A stretch of DNA of 64,000 nucleotides from Elusimicrobiota bacterium (GTDB lineage: Bacteria; Elusimicrobiota; Elusimicrobia; UBA1565; UBA9628). Below are positions 52,764 to 64,000 of this stretch, piece after piece; position 1 is the first letter of the stretch, and the number at the start of each line of letters is the position of its first letter. The notes under the pieces are model-generated. The model was not told the origin of the DNA and did no database searches. It saw nothing but the letters and a program-made list of their open reading frames with translations. The position numbers were made by a program, and so were the translations under genes. The DNA lies in the NCBI GenBank assembly GCA_023249645.1, contig JAHFCF010000003.1, forward strand, positions 62,001 to 126,000, written 5' to 3'.

Positions 52764-53942
52764 ATGTTCATAAAACAATTTGATGCAATCACCAAGGATG
52801 ATATCCTTGCCCTTGTCACCAATCAGACACCGGAAAGCCGCATATTAGACTACAAGCAGGCTTTGCCGGGACGAACTGATGGCGACAAGAAAGAGTTCCT
52901 CGCAGATGTATCATCTTTTGCAAATTCTGCCGGCGGCTGGCTCGTGTACGGTGTTGAGGAGAAGCGAGAAAACAACAAGGCGACTGGGCTTCCTGAAACC
53001 GCCAGTGGCCTTGATGGCGCTAATGGTGAACAAGAGCGGCAGCGGCTTGAGTCGATTTTGCAGTATGGTGTTGAGCCGCGAATAGCTGGAGTGCGAATTA
53101 GGTCAATATCGGGCTTTCCAAAGGGCCCCGCTATTTTGCTTTATGTTCCTAAAAGTTGGAACTCGCCACACATGGTTTCCTTTCAGGAATCTTCAAAGTT
53201 TTGGACCAGATCGGATGGTAGAAAACGCCAACTTGATTTGGGGGAAATACGTGCTGCTTTTGCTCTATCTGAGACCCTGCCAGAGAAAATCAGAAGATTC
53301 CGCGACGATCGAATCGCGAAAATTCTGGCTGATGAGACGCCCATTCCACTTCAAGGCAAGCATCGAGTCGTATTGCATTTGATCCCATTTTCTTCGATGG
53401 CATTTTCAGCCGCAGTAGACCTGGAACTGGCAGCGAAAAATAGCTCCAATCTTCCACCGATTGGATCTACCGGCTACGCCAGTTGTCGGCATAATTTCGA
53501 TGGGCTCGTTGCTCAGGATTACGAGGATTATTTGCAGCTGTTTCGAAATGGTGCAATCGAGGCCGTGAATTCCTCGCTGCTCACTGTTCAGGATATTATT
53601 CCTGCCTCTGCTTTTGAGTCTAATGTATTCGGCGCGGTTGATCGTTACCTTAAGTTACAGCATGATCTTGCGGTCAGTCCACCTATTGTCCTCTTGCTGA
53701 CCCTGATTGGCGTTAACGGCTATGTCACCGAAACGCAGCAGGGGTCCATGATGAGAGGCCTGGGCACGATTAAAGGAGCTATCGATCGAGATATCTTGGC
53801 TTTGCCCGATATGATGATTGAAGATATGGCAAGACCCGCAGATGAGATTCTTCGACCCGCTTTCGACATCATTTGGCAGGCCTGCGGCTTCAAATGCTGT
53901 CCAAATTACGATAACGGTCATTGGAAAAGATTCGGAAGCTAA
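52764..53942 (+). CDS. AlbA_2/Schlafen-like ATP/DNA-binding domain protein
   Basis: ESRILDYKQALPGRTDGDKKEFLADVSSFANSAGGWLVYGVEEK. Confidence 0.8.
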   Translation: MFIKQFDAITKDDILALVTNQTPESRILDYKQALPGRTDGDKKEFLADVSSFANSAGGWLVYGVEEKRENNKATGLPETASGLDGANGEQERQRLESILQYGVEPRIAGVRIRSISGFPKGPAILLYVPKSWNSPHMVSFQESSKFWTRSDGRKRQLDLGEIRAAFALSETLPEKIRRFRDDRIAKILADETPIPLQGKHRVVLHLIPFSSMAFSAAVDLELAAKNSSNLPPIGSTGYASCRHNFDGLVAQDYEDYLQLFRNGAIEAVNSSLLTVQDIIPASAFESNVFGAVDRYLKLQHDLAVSPPIVLLLTLIGVNGYVTETQQGSMMRGLGTIKGAIDRDILALPDMMIEDMARPADEILRPAFDIIWQACGFKCCPNYDNGHWKRFGS

Positions 53943-53972
53943 ATATTGCACAATATCCGTAAGGAGTTGTTT

Positions 53973-55208
53973 ATGAGCGCCATAAAACAGACAGACAACA
54001 CCGTCCCACGCATTGAATTTTTAAGCGTCCAAAATTACCGCGCGCTTAAAAACATCGAACTCAAAAAACTCACGCCGCTTACAATTTTTTTAGGCCCCAA
54101 CGGCAGCGGTAAATCCACCGTCTTCGACGTCTTCGCTTTCCTCTCGGAATGCTTTTCGGTGGGCTTGCGCAAAGCATGGGACAAGCGCGGCCGATTCAAG
54201 GAATTGCGAACCCGCGGCCAAGACGGCCCAGTTGTCATTGAAATCAAATACCGCGAAAAACCAGAAATCCCCAGCATCACGTATCATCTCGCCATCGATG
54301 AAGACCTCAAAGGCCCATTCGTGGCGGAAGAGTGGCTTCGCTGGGTGCGCAACGCTCCTGCCCAGCCGTTTAAGTTTTTGAATTTCAAAAACGGTTCCGG
54401 GGAAGTCGTTTCCGGTGATGAGCCGGATGCCACGGCCGAACGCATTGACGAAAGCCTGGAGTCGCGCGAAATGCTTGCCGTAAATACCCTGGGGCAATTG
54501 GCGAAACATCCGCGCGTCAGCGCCCTGCGCCGTTTTATAACCGGCTGGTATTTATCATATCTGACCGCGGACAACACGCGCGGCACTCCAGACGTGGGGC
54601 CGCAAGAACGCCTTTCTTCCAATGGGGATAACCTGCCTAATGTCATCCAATACCTCAAAGAGCAGCATGCCGGGAGGCTCGACGAAATATTAAGAATTCT
54701 GTCGGCCAGAGTCCCGCGCCTTGAAAGAGTTGACGCTGAACCCATGCCGAACGGGCAGCTCTTGCTCCAAATCAAGGATGCTCCGTTCGACAGGCCGATA
54801 CTATCGAAATTTGCGTCGGACGGCACGTTGAAAATGCTGGCTTATCTTACCTTGCTGCACGATCCCGAACCGCCGCAGCTGATAGGAATCGAGGAGCCTG
54901 AAAATCAGCTGCATCCGCGTCTTTTGGTCGGGTTGGCGGAGGAGTGCCGCAAGGCAGCCGTGGCATCCCAGCTGATGATTACGACACATTCACCGCATTT
55001 CGTAAGCGGGATCATCCCCAAGGAACTGTGGGTTTTATTCCGGGACCAGAACGGTTTTACACAAGCCAAAAATGCCGCCGCCATGCCAGGGGTCGAAAAA
55101 TTCGTGGCCGCCGGAGCATCTTTGGGGGATTTGTGGATGGAAGGCCATTTTGAATTCGGCGATCCTCTTACAAATTCGGGCGCTCCAAAATCTTCCAAAA
55201 AGGCATAA
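53973..55208 (+). CDS. AAA ATPase (OLD/RecF-like ABC-ATPase fold)
   Basis: [21 protein letters not shown] (Walker A), [14 protein letters not shown] (Walker B), [21 protein letters not shown] before ATG 53973. Confidence 0.88.
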   Translation: MSAIKQTDNTVPRIEFLSVQNYRALKNIELKKLTPLTIFLGPNGSGKSTVFDVFAFLSECFSVGLRKAWDKRGRFKELRTRGQDGPVVIEIKYREKPEIPSITYHLAIDEDLKGPFVAEEWLRWVRNAPAQPFKFLNFKNGSGEVVSGDEPDATAERIDESLESREMLAVNTLGQLAKHPRVSALRRFITGWYLSYLTADNTRGTPDVGPQERLSSNGDNLPNVIQYLKEQHAGRLDEILRILSARVPRLERVDAEPMPNGQLLLQIKDAPFDRPILSKFASDGTLKMLAYLTLLHDPEPPQLIGIEEPENQLHPRLLVGLAEECRKAAVASQLMITTHSPHFVSGIIPKELWVLFRDQNGFTQAKNAAAMPGVEKFVAAGASLGDLWMEGHFEFGDPLTNSGAPKSSKKA

Positions 55209-55219
55209 GGATTTTTTCG

Positions 55220-55831
55220 ATGCCTTCGCATATTGAATTTTTGGTTGAGGAACAGTCGGCGGAGAGCGCGCTGGCCAATCTGCTGCCGAAAATACTGCCG
55301 GCAGGAGTCGGATTTGATATCCATCCGCACAACGGCAAATCTGATTTGCTGAAAAAACTTCCCTCCCGCTTGACCGGATATAAATCCTGGATTCCGAACG
55401 ATTGGAAAATAGTCGTGCTTATTGACGAAGACAGGGGGAATTGCGCGGATATAAAAAACCGTCTGGAAACTGCTGCGGAACAGGCTGGATTCTCAACAAA
55501 ATCATCGCAGGCTGGGAATTTTCAGGTTTTAACACGCATAGCAATCGAAGAGCTGGAGGCCTGGTTTTTTGGCGATATCCCCGCTTTGGTTGCCGCATAT
55601 CCGGGAGTGTCGCAGACATTGGCGGCCCAAGCGGGATATCGGAACCCTGATACCATCCGGGGTGGGACATGGGAAAAACTGCTAAAAGTGCTTCAGCGTG
55701 CAGGATACTTCTCCACCGGTCTGCCCAAAGTCGAGGTGGCAGCCGAAATTTCAAAGCACATGATCCCCGAGAATAACCGATCAAAAAGTTTCCAGGTTTT
55801 TCTTGCTGGAATAAAAGCCATGTTCCCCTAG
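55220..55831 (+). CDS. DUF4276-like (possible TOPRIM-related) protein paired with the ATPase
   Basis: IEFLVEEQSAESALANLLPKIL; WKIVVLIDEDRGNC; IAIEELEAWFFGDIPAL. Confidence 0.75.
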   Translation: MPSHIEFLVEEQSAESALANLLPKILPAGVGFDIHPHNGKSDLLKKLPSRLTGYKSWIPNDWKIVVLIDEDRGNCADIKNRLETAAEQAGFSTKSSQAGNFQVLTRIAIEELEAWFFGDIPALVAAYPGVSQTLAAQAGYRNPDTIRGGTWEKLLKVLQRAGYFSTGLPKVEVAAEISKHMIPENNRSKSFQVFLAGIKAMFP

Positions 55832-55840
55832 CAAAACGGA

Positions 55841-59085
<3,245 letters not shown>

Positions 59086-59086
<1 letters not shown>

Positions 59087-59835
59087 TGAATATAAAATCA
59101 GCTGCCATGACGGCACTGTGGTTTTTCGCATCGCCGGCCCTTGCCTTGCCTCCCGCGGAAGCGGTCGAGGCCTTGGCGGCGGACGCGTCCGACCGCGATG
59201 CCCTGTGGAAGCTCGTCTCCAACTGTCTGAGCGATGAAAACCACGAGGGCGCCGAATATTGCGCGAACTGTTCCTCTCCCCTGCTCCCTCTACTGCCGAC
59301 CTGCTCCAACACTCGCGGCTGGAGCGCGTACACCATCTGCCGCCACTCGACGGAGGTCTGGCTTCAGACCTCGGAATTCGTCGCGATCAGAGGCAGCCGG
59401 ATGTGCGGCTGTCCCGAGAGCTTCGTCCACGGCATGGCGCTGCCCCTGCGCCAGGTGACGGGCGTCGAGGATCCATCCAAGCCGGCCGGCCTATGGCAGT
59501 TCTCCTGGGAAGAGGCGAGCGCGAAGATCTCCGACAAGAACGAGATCGTCCTGGCCGCCAATCCGCGCAGCCGCCGCACGCAGGACCAGCTCCACATCCA
59601 CCTCATGCGTCTGGCCAAGGGCGCGCGGACAAAGCTCATGGATCTTCATCCGACCAGGGTCAGGAGCCTCTCGGACGTCTGGGGTGTCGCCGCGCGGCAC
59701 GCCGCGGCCGCTAGATCGCCGAGGAACAATTACGGCGTCGCGGTCGTCCGCGACCAGGAGAACGACGGGTTTCTTGTCGCCACTTCTCCCAGGAATCTCG
59801 AGCGCCTGCTCGGCGAGTACTCCTGCAGGCCTTGA
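59086..59835 (+). CDS. CDP-diacylglycerol diphosphatase-like (Cdh/HIT-fold) secreted protein
   Basis: Signal peptide; FVHGMALPLRQVTGVEDP; RSRRTQDQLHIHLMRLAKGART. Start overlaps the hsdR stop. Confidence 0.7.
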
Positions 59836-59983
59836 ACGCTTCGACGCGCGAATTTTATGTTTCATTTGACAAATCAGCCTACCAATAAATATAGATTAAA
59901 TAATAACAAGCAAATGTAAGGATTATTCCTATATTTTAAGCTTGCTTCTTGTCACAGAAAACTATGGATTTGTGTGACAAAAT

Positions 59984-60826
59984 TTAACGCGAAAGCGCCT
60001 TAAAGAAGCCGTTCAGGACGCCAAAAGCCGCCTCGATATCCTGCGGCAGCCCGCACTCAGCCGCCATGACCGCGAAAGGCCGCTGCCATGCGCTGGGAGG
60101 CGGTTCCAGGTTGAGAGGCAGGGCGTGCGTCTTGCGCCGCTTGAAAGTCGCCGCGATGTCCGCAGCGGTCTTCTTCTTGTCCAGCGTCCCGCCAATCAAC
60201 AGCGCCATGTCCACGAGGTCTCTGGCGCGCGAGTTGGGAGTCTGCCGCGGGAGCGTGTAGGCGTGGAGTTTCTCGGCGAAATGCTGTTCCTTGGAGATCG
60301 TGGGGAATTTCCCCGGCCGTATTCCAGCGAACTTGAGCCAATCGCGGCCATGGGTCATCTCGAGGGGCGTGAGGACCACGTCGCCGGCCGCGACATCGAC
60401 ATGGAACTTGACGAAGGTCCTGGCGTCCATGCTGGCCTCCACGGGGAAGCGAGCCCCTCCATAGGGGGCGGCATCGAGATCCCGCATGATCTCACCGACC
60501 TGGAACTCGAAGAAATCCCCGAGGTCCAGCGCGACGGCGTTTCTCAAGGCTTCGAGGGTCGCCTCATTGGGGGATGCGCGACGCAGGACGAGATCTATAT
60601 CCCTCGTGGCTCGGGCCTCATGCATGCGCAGCTCCAGAGCGTAGCCGCCTTTGAGGACCCACGGAGCGTCGTCCCGGGCGAAGAGACGCGCCAGCAGGCG
60701 GTCGAAGGCGACCTCGCGGCGCACGCGCTCCAACGCAAGGCGCTCCTTGGCCGCGATCAGCTTGAGCCGATCCTCAAGGGCGCGGCGAAACGCCGTGGCC
60801 GTGGCGTATGTCTTCGGCTTATCCAA
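59984..60826 (-). CDS. abiEii: AbiEii-type nucleotidyltransferase toxin, second pair
   Basis: PWVLKGGYALELRMHEARATRDIDLVLRRASPNEATLEALRNAV. Confidence 0.85.
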   Translation of the reverse strand: MDKPKTYATATAFRRALEDRLKLIAAKERLALERVRREVAFDRLLARLFARDDAPWVLKGGYALELRMHEARATRDIDLVLRRASPNEATLEALRNAVALDLGDFFEFQVGEIMRDLDAAPYGGARFPVEASMDARTFVKFHVDVAAGDVVLTPLEMTHGRDWLKFAGIRPGKFPTISKEQHFAEKLHAYTLPRQTPNSRARDLVDMALLIGGTLDKKKTAADIAATFKRRKTHALPLNLEPPPSAWQRPFAVMAAECGLPQDIEAAFGVLNGFFKALSR

Positions 60827-61433
60827 GGGGCTTGTCCCTCAGCCGCTCGATCTGCCGCTTGATGCTGTCGGGGATCCTGGCGGCGCTTTTGAGCTGGCTG
60901 CGTGTGATGAGCCCGCGCTGGAAGGCCTGCTTCACCGCCTGTTCCATGTGGTCCATCTGGACCGAGCCTTCGGCCAGGAGGTCCGCGATGGTGCGCAGCG
61001 GCCTGGTGATCCTGAACCCCTGCGCAGCCTGCACGTCATCTTTATGGAACGTTCCCCGATGCAGGACGAGCACTTTCGGGAGCTTGCCGCTGCGTCTGAA
61101 CCGCGCAGGCACCGTCATATGCAGCTTGGAGGGGTTGACGTCCGAGAGGTCATGGAAGCTCAGGGCCGTCTGGTGGGAATAGACCCCCTGCGGCTCGCCG
61201 GCCTGGCTGCGAGACCAAAGGTACCACAGCACCATGTCCGAGTGCTCTGCCAGCGGATACTTCGCCAGCCGATAGATGCCCCTGTGCTCACGGATCCAAT
61301 TGCCGGCCTTGACGTGGAATGAGTGCACGTTGTCAGTATAGCCGGCTTCAATGGCCTGCTTGGTGGTGAAGTAGCCTTGCTGATCCGCGGCGATCCCATA
61401 GAGGCGATCGTAGGTGGCTCTATATTTGCCCAT
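60819..61433 (-). CDS. abiEi: AbiEi-type antitoxin, second pair
   Basis: GYFTTKQAIEAGYTDNVHSFHVKAGNWIREHRGIYRLAKYP; overlaps the toxin gene start. Confidence 0.85.
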   Translation of the reverse strand: MGKYRATYDRLYGIAADQQGYFTTKQAIEAGYTDNVHSFHVKAGNWIREHRGIYRLAKYPLAEHSDMVLWYLWSRSQAGEPQGVYSHQTALSFHDLSDVNPSKLHMTVPARFRRSGKLPKVLVLHRGTFHKDDVQAAQGFRITRPLRTIADLLAEGSVQMDHMEQAVKQAFQRGLITRSQLKSAARIPDSIKRQIERLRDKPLG

Positions 61434-61441
61434 GCATATAT

Positions 61442-61488
61442 CCTCAACTTTCTTGAGGTATTATACATCGAAAACGCGATAAAATCAA
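61442..61488 (-). promoter_or_regulatory. abiE (second pair) promoter with operator palindrome
   Basis: Minus -35 TTGATT (61488-61483), 17-bp spacer, -10 TATAAT (61465-61460), then CCTCAA-GAAAG-TTGAGG (61458-61442). Confidence 0.75.
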
Positions 61489-61538
61489 GACCCATTGAGA
61501 GAGAATCTCTGCCCGAAAATCCGCTAGAATATCCTATC

Positions 61539-62012
61539 ATGGACCTCGCCGCCGCGCGCGCCCTCGCCCTCGAGCTCATGGCCGTACACGGCATACTCGA
61601 CTGGGACTTCGCCTTCGACAACTCCCGCCGCCGCTTCGGAGTCTGCCGCTGGCACAGCCGCATCATCGGCCTCTCGCGCCCCTTGACCCTCTTGAACGGC
61701 GAAGCGCCGGTGCGCGACACGCTCCTGCATGAGATCGCCCACGTCAAGGCCGGCCGCGCGGCCGGACACGGCCCCGCCTGGAAAGCCGTCGCCCGCGCCA
61801 TCGGCGCCAAGCCCCGCCGCTGCTACGAGGACCACGCCGTGCTCACCCCGCCTCTGCCCTATCTCTGCCGATGCCCCGCCTGCGGCCGCTCGCAACAGAC
61901 CGCGCGCCGGCCCCGCCGGCGCCGCTCGTGCGGCCGCTGCTCGCCCACCTTCGACGCGCGCTTTCTGCTGCAGATCGAGCCCAACCCCGCTTACGCGGGC
62001 CGAAAGCCATGA
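61539..62012 (+). CDS. SprT-like zinc metalloprotease domain protein
   Basis: LLHEIAHVKAGRAAGHGPAWKAVARAIGA; C-terminal zinc-ribbon-like CRCPACGRSQQTARRPRRRRSCGRC. Confidence 0.87.
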   Translation: MDLAAARALALELMAVHGILDWDFAFDNSRRRFGVCRWHSRIIGLSRPLTLLNGEAPVRDTLLHEIAHVKAGRAAGHGPAWKAVARAIGAKPRRCYEDHAVLTPPLPYLCRCPACGRSQQTARRPRRRRSCGRCSPTFDARFLLQIEPNPAYAGRKP

Positions 62013-62476
62013 GTCGGGCTTTTGTTAAGGAAGACGCGGGCGACCCGGACGAGCTGCCGGAGCTCCACCAGAGCTCGGCTCCCAACTACGTGACCTTGGC
62101 CGGGCTTGAGGCCCTGCGGGCCGCGGCAGTGCGGCTGCGCGAACGCCTGGGGGCTCTGCCGCCGGAGAGCCGTGAGGTGTTGGCGGCCAAGCGCGACCTG
62201 CGCTACTTCGAAGGCCGAGTGGCCAGCGCCATTCCCGTCGACTCCAGGACCGGGCCCGCGGATGAGGTCCGCTTCGGGGCGACGGTGGTCCTTCGCGGGG
62301 AGGACGGCAAGACCCGCAGTGTTGAGATCGTGGGGCAGGATGAGGCAAAGGGCGCTTTGGGCAAGGTCGCCTGGGACTCGGCCTTGGCTCTCATGGGCGC
62401 CAAGAAGGGCGAGACCCGCGAGACCGAGGACTTCGGCGTCGCGACCATCCTGGATATCAGATATCTGGGACGCTGA
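62009..62476 (+). CDS. GreA/GreB family elongation factor
   Basis: NYVTLAGLEALRAAAVRLRERLG...VRFGATVVLRGEDGKTRSVEIVGQDEA...SALALMGAKKGE; ATGA overlap with the SprT gene. Confidence 0.88.
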   Translation: MSRAFVKEDAGDPDELPELHQSSAPNYVTLAGLEALRAAAVRLRERLGALPPESREVLAAKRDLRYFEGRVASAIPVDSRTGPADEVRFGATVVLRGEDGKTRSVEIVGQDEAKGALGKVAWDSALALMGAKKGETRETEDFGVATILDIRYLGR

Positions 62477-62522
62477 TCCAGAGAGATTGCGCAGACACAG
62501 TCTGAAAAATTGAAGCAATCAC

Positions 62523-62549
62523 AATATTCCAGACAGTGTCTGGAATATT
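62523..62549. repeat. 27-bp inverted repeat downstream of the Gre-factor gene
   Basis: AATATTCCAGACA-G-TGTCTGGAATATT. Confidence 0.9.
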
Positions 62550-62580
62550 GGTTAGGAATGCCCTTCGCGCCACTGTGCCG

Positions 62581-62614
62581 GGAACTTTTTTGGCCCTCGA
62601 TCGTATGTAGGGAG
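62581..62614 (+). repeat. Dispersed repeat copy C
   Basis: GGAACTTTTTTGGCCCTCGATCGTATGTAGGGAG. Confidence 0.7.
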
Positions 62615-62636
62615 GGGGGAAGATAGGACCAAAAAT

Positions 62637-62899
62637 AAGTAATAGGACATTTTCAAAATACATATATGTCCCGCCCCCCTGGCAGTCAACAAGCCCTGGA
62701 AGAACGCCGCCGCCGCGCACTGACCCTATTCAGGCAGGGTGTGAGCGCCATCGAGGTCGCCAGAAGGATCGGCTGCGCGCGCAGTGCGGTCTATGCGTGG
62801 TGGCATATATTCCGCGAAGACGGATCAGAAGGCCTCAGAGCCAGGCTGATACCGGGAAGGCCGCGCCAAAGCCCTTGAGCGGGGAATGTCCTATTACTT
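62637..62899 (+). mobile_element. 263-bp TIR-bounded element encoding only an HTH domain (IS-derived)
   Basis: 15-bp perfect TIRs AAGTAATAGGACATT (62637-62651) / AATGTCCTATTACTT (62885-62899). Confidence 0.75.
62666..62878 (+). CDS. IS630-like transposase N-terminal HTH domain (70 aa)
   Basis: RRRALTLFRQGVSAIEVARRIGCARSAVYAWWHIFREDGSEGLRARLIPGRPRQ. Confidence 0.7.
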   Translation: MSRPPGSQQALEERRRRALTLFRQGVSAIEVARRIGCARSAVYAWWHIFREDGSEGLRARLIPGRPRQSP

Positions 62900-63469
62900 C
62901 GTCGGGGCGGCGGGCTTGTCTGTCGGCTTGCGATACATGCCTTTGAGCCAGAAGTCGAGCTCGTGCTGGAGGCGGTCTTTGATCTCTTTGGAGCCGATGT
63001 CTTTGGGCTCCGGAACGCCTGAACCAGGGATAACCTTTCCACTCGCATCTCGCTTCCCATGAAGCACGAATGCTCTATCTAAAACCCCTTTCTGCGTGAG
63101 GCGGAAATAATAGCTTTCTCTTTCTAATTTTTCCGGGGTCTCCCTGACCGTAAAGAGCACCAGGCAAATGGGTGTAGGATTGTCCGCAGAAGGGTCGAGG
63201 ACCAAGGCGCTGTTATGGCCCATATCATCAGTCGCCTTGCCAGAAGAAAATCCTCGTCCTCTGATCGGTGCACCTGTCGGAACATCCAGGAATTTAGCCC
63301 GTCCGGCCCCAATGGTCGAGTTCTCGCCATCCTTGAGTATGTGCTGGATAAAATCCGGCATGGTTATGGCGCTTGCTTCTTGATTGTGATTTGTAACTAA
63401 ATTCTTAGGTGTTGTAGCCTGGACTGCCGATGTTAGACTGGTTGCTAAGAATAAAATTGAGAAATTCAT
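62894..63469 (-). CDS. Paralogue of the N-terminal domain of the 4060-5439 protein, lacking the caspase-like domain
   Basis: YYFRLTQKGVLDRAF...GSGVPEPKDIGSKEIKDRLQHELDFWLKGMYRK versus YYFRLTPGGVLEKAF...GSGVVTPKDISSVEIKERFKHELNFWLKGMYRL. Start refined from 63583 to the signal-peptide Met MNFSILFLATSL. Confidence 0.85.
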   Translation of the reverse strand: MNFSILFLATSLTSAVQATTPKNLVTNHNQEASAITMPDFIQHILKDGENSTIGAGRAKFLDVPTGAPIRGRGFSSGKATDDMGHNSALVLDPSADNPTPICLVLFTVRETPEKLERESYYFRLTQKGVLDRAFVLHGKRDASGKVIPGSGVPEPKDIGSKEIKDRLQHELDFWLKGMYRKPTDKPAAPTK

Positions 63470-63522
63470 TGTTTTTTCTCCGTCTTGCGCAAAGCGGCCT
63501 ATTTTAACATAATCTGCCCAAG
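63470..63522. promoter_or_regulatory. Divergent promoter region of the right-end module
   Basis: TATTTTAACATAATCTGCCC (63500-63519) is the exact reverse complement of 4011-4030. Plus: -35 TTGCGC (63485-63490), 17-bp spacer, -10 CATAAT (63508-63513), ATG 63523. Confidence 0.7.
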
Positions 63523-64000
63523 ATGCTCGCCCTTCTATTTGCATTCTTATTTCACTTATCTGGATACTGTGCTGATCCTCCAAAAAATCCTCCGCCTATA
63601 CCTGGTGCAGGATCAGACTTTCAGGGCATGAGTGCAGATGATGAGGCAACCAGTATCAATCCTGAAGTCAAAAAGGCTCAAGATGCCTTTCAGAAAACAA
63701 AAGAAGCGGCGGCGCGCATGAAGGACAAGGTGCAAGCCGCTCATCAGGTCGGCGCGGCCCAGGCGACGCGCGACGCCATCATCAACGAGCAGATCAAGGC
63801 GGATCCCAGCCCCGCCACCTACAACAGCGCCGGACTCGCCAAGCTTTCGGACGGCGACTACCGGCAGGCCCACGACTACGTCGACCGCGCCAAGACCCTC
63901 GCCGCGAGCGATCCCAGCAAACTGGCCCCCTTGTACGACACGAGCGCGCGGATCTATTTCGAGGAGCGCAACTACGCCCAGGCGGCCAAGGAAGCCAAGC
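63523..64000 (+). CDS. Secreted TPR-like protein (partial; possible TPR-kinase paralogue)
   Basis: Frame open from ATG 63523 to the window end: MLALLFAFLFHLSGYCADPPKN...SAGLAKLSDGDYRQAHDYVDRAKTLAASDPSKLAPLYDTSARIYFEERNYAQAAKEAK. Confidence 0.7.
   Translation, partial: MLALLFAFLFHLSGYCADPPKNPPPIPGAGSDFQGMSADDEATSINPEVKKAQDAFQKTKEAAARMKDKVQAAHQVGAAQATRDAIINEQIKADPSPATYNSAGLAKLSDGDYRQAHDYVDRAKTLAASDPSKLAPLYDTSARIYFEERNYAQAAKEAK

Overview
GC-rich bacterial window (about 64 kb). The gene repertoire looks Elusimicrobiota-like, but taxonomy is inference. Metabolic core: a fused NuoE-NuoF protein plus a NuoG/GltD fusion (Stn/Bfu-like electron-bifurcating transhydrogenase candidate), gdhA, a PEP/pyruvate-binding-domain protein, a four-subunit 2-oxoacid:ferredoxin oxidoreductase, mgtA with an EIIA-like partner, and a complete 14-gene complex I operon in the order J-K-L-M-N-A-B-C-D-E-F-G-H-I on the minus strand. 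Accessory part (about 46-62 kb): two AbiE-type toxin-antitoxin pairs flanking a type I R-M locus with embedded AlbA-domain, AAA ATPase and DUF4276-like genes, plus a decayed DUF1016 nuclease. hicAB lies separately at 16.5 kb. Most novel signals: (1) a divergent two-gene module, TPR-Ser/Thr kinase versus a new N-terminal domain fused to a caspase-like peptidase, present as paralogous copies at both window ends and sharing an identical 20-bp bidirectional promoter core; the right-end copy lacks the caspase domain and its stop codon lies in the terminal inverted repeat of a small HTH-encoding mobile element. (2) Two copies of a structured intergenic element with compensatory base changes in at least two stems, each bounded by inverted repeats and flanked by duplicated gene 3'-end sequence. 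(3) A recurrent perfect palindrome (AACTGTTGCCGGCAACAGTT core) and other palindromes, some inside coding regions. No rRNA, tRNA or CRISPR array was recognised. All calls were made by eye from the sequence and ORF track; no database search was run.
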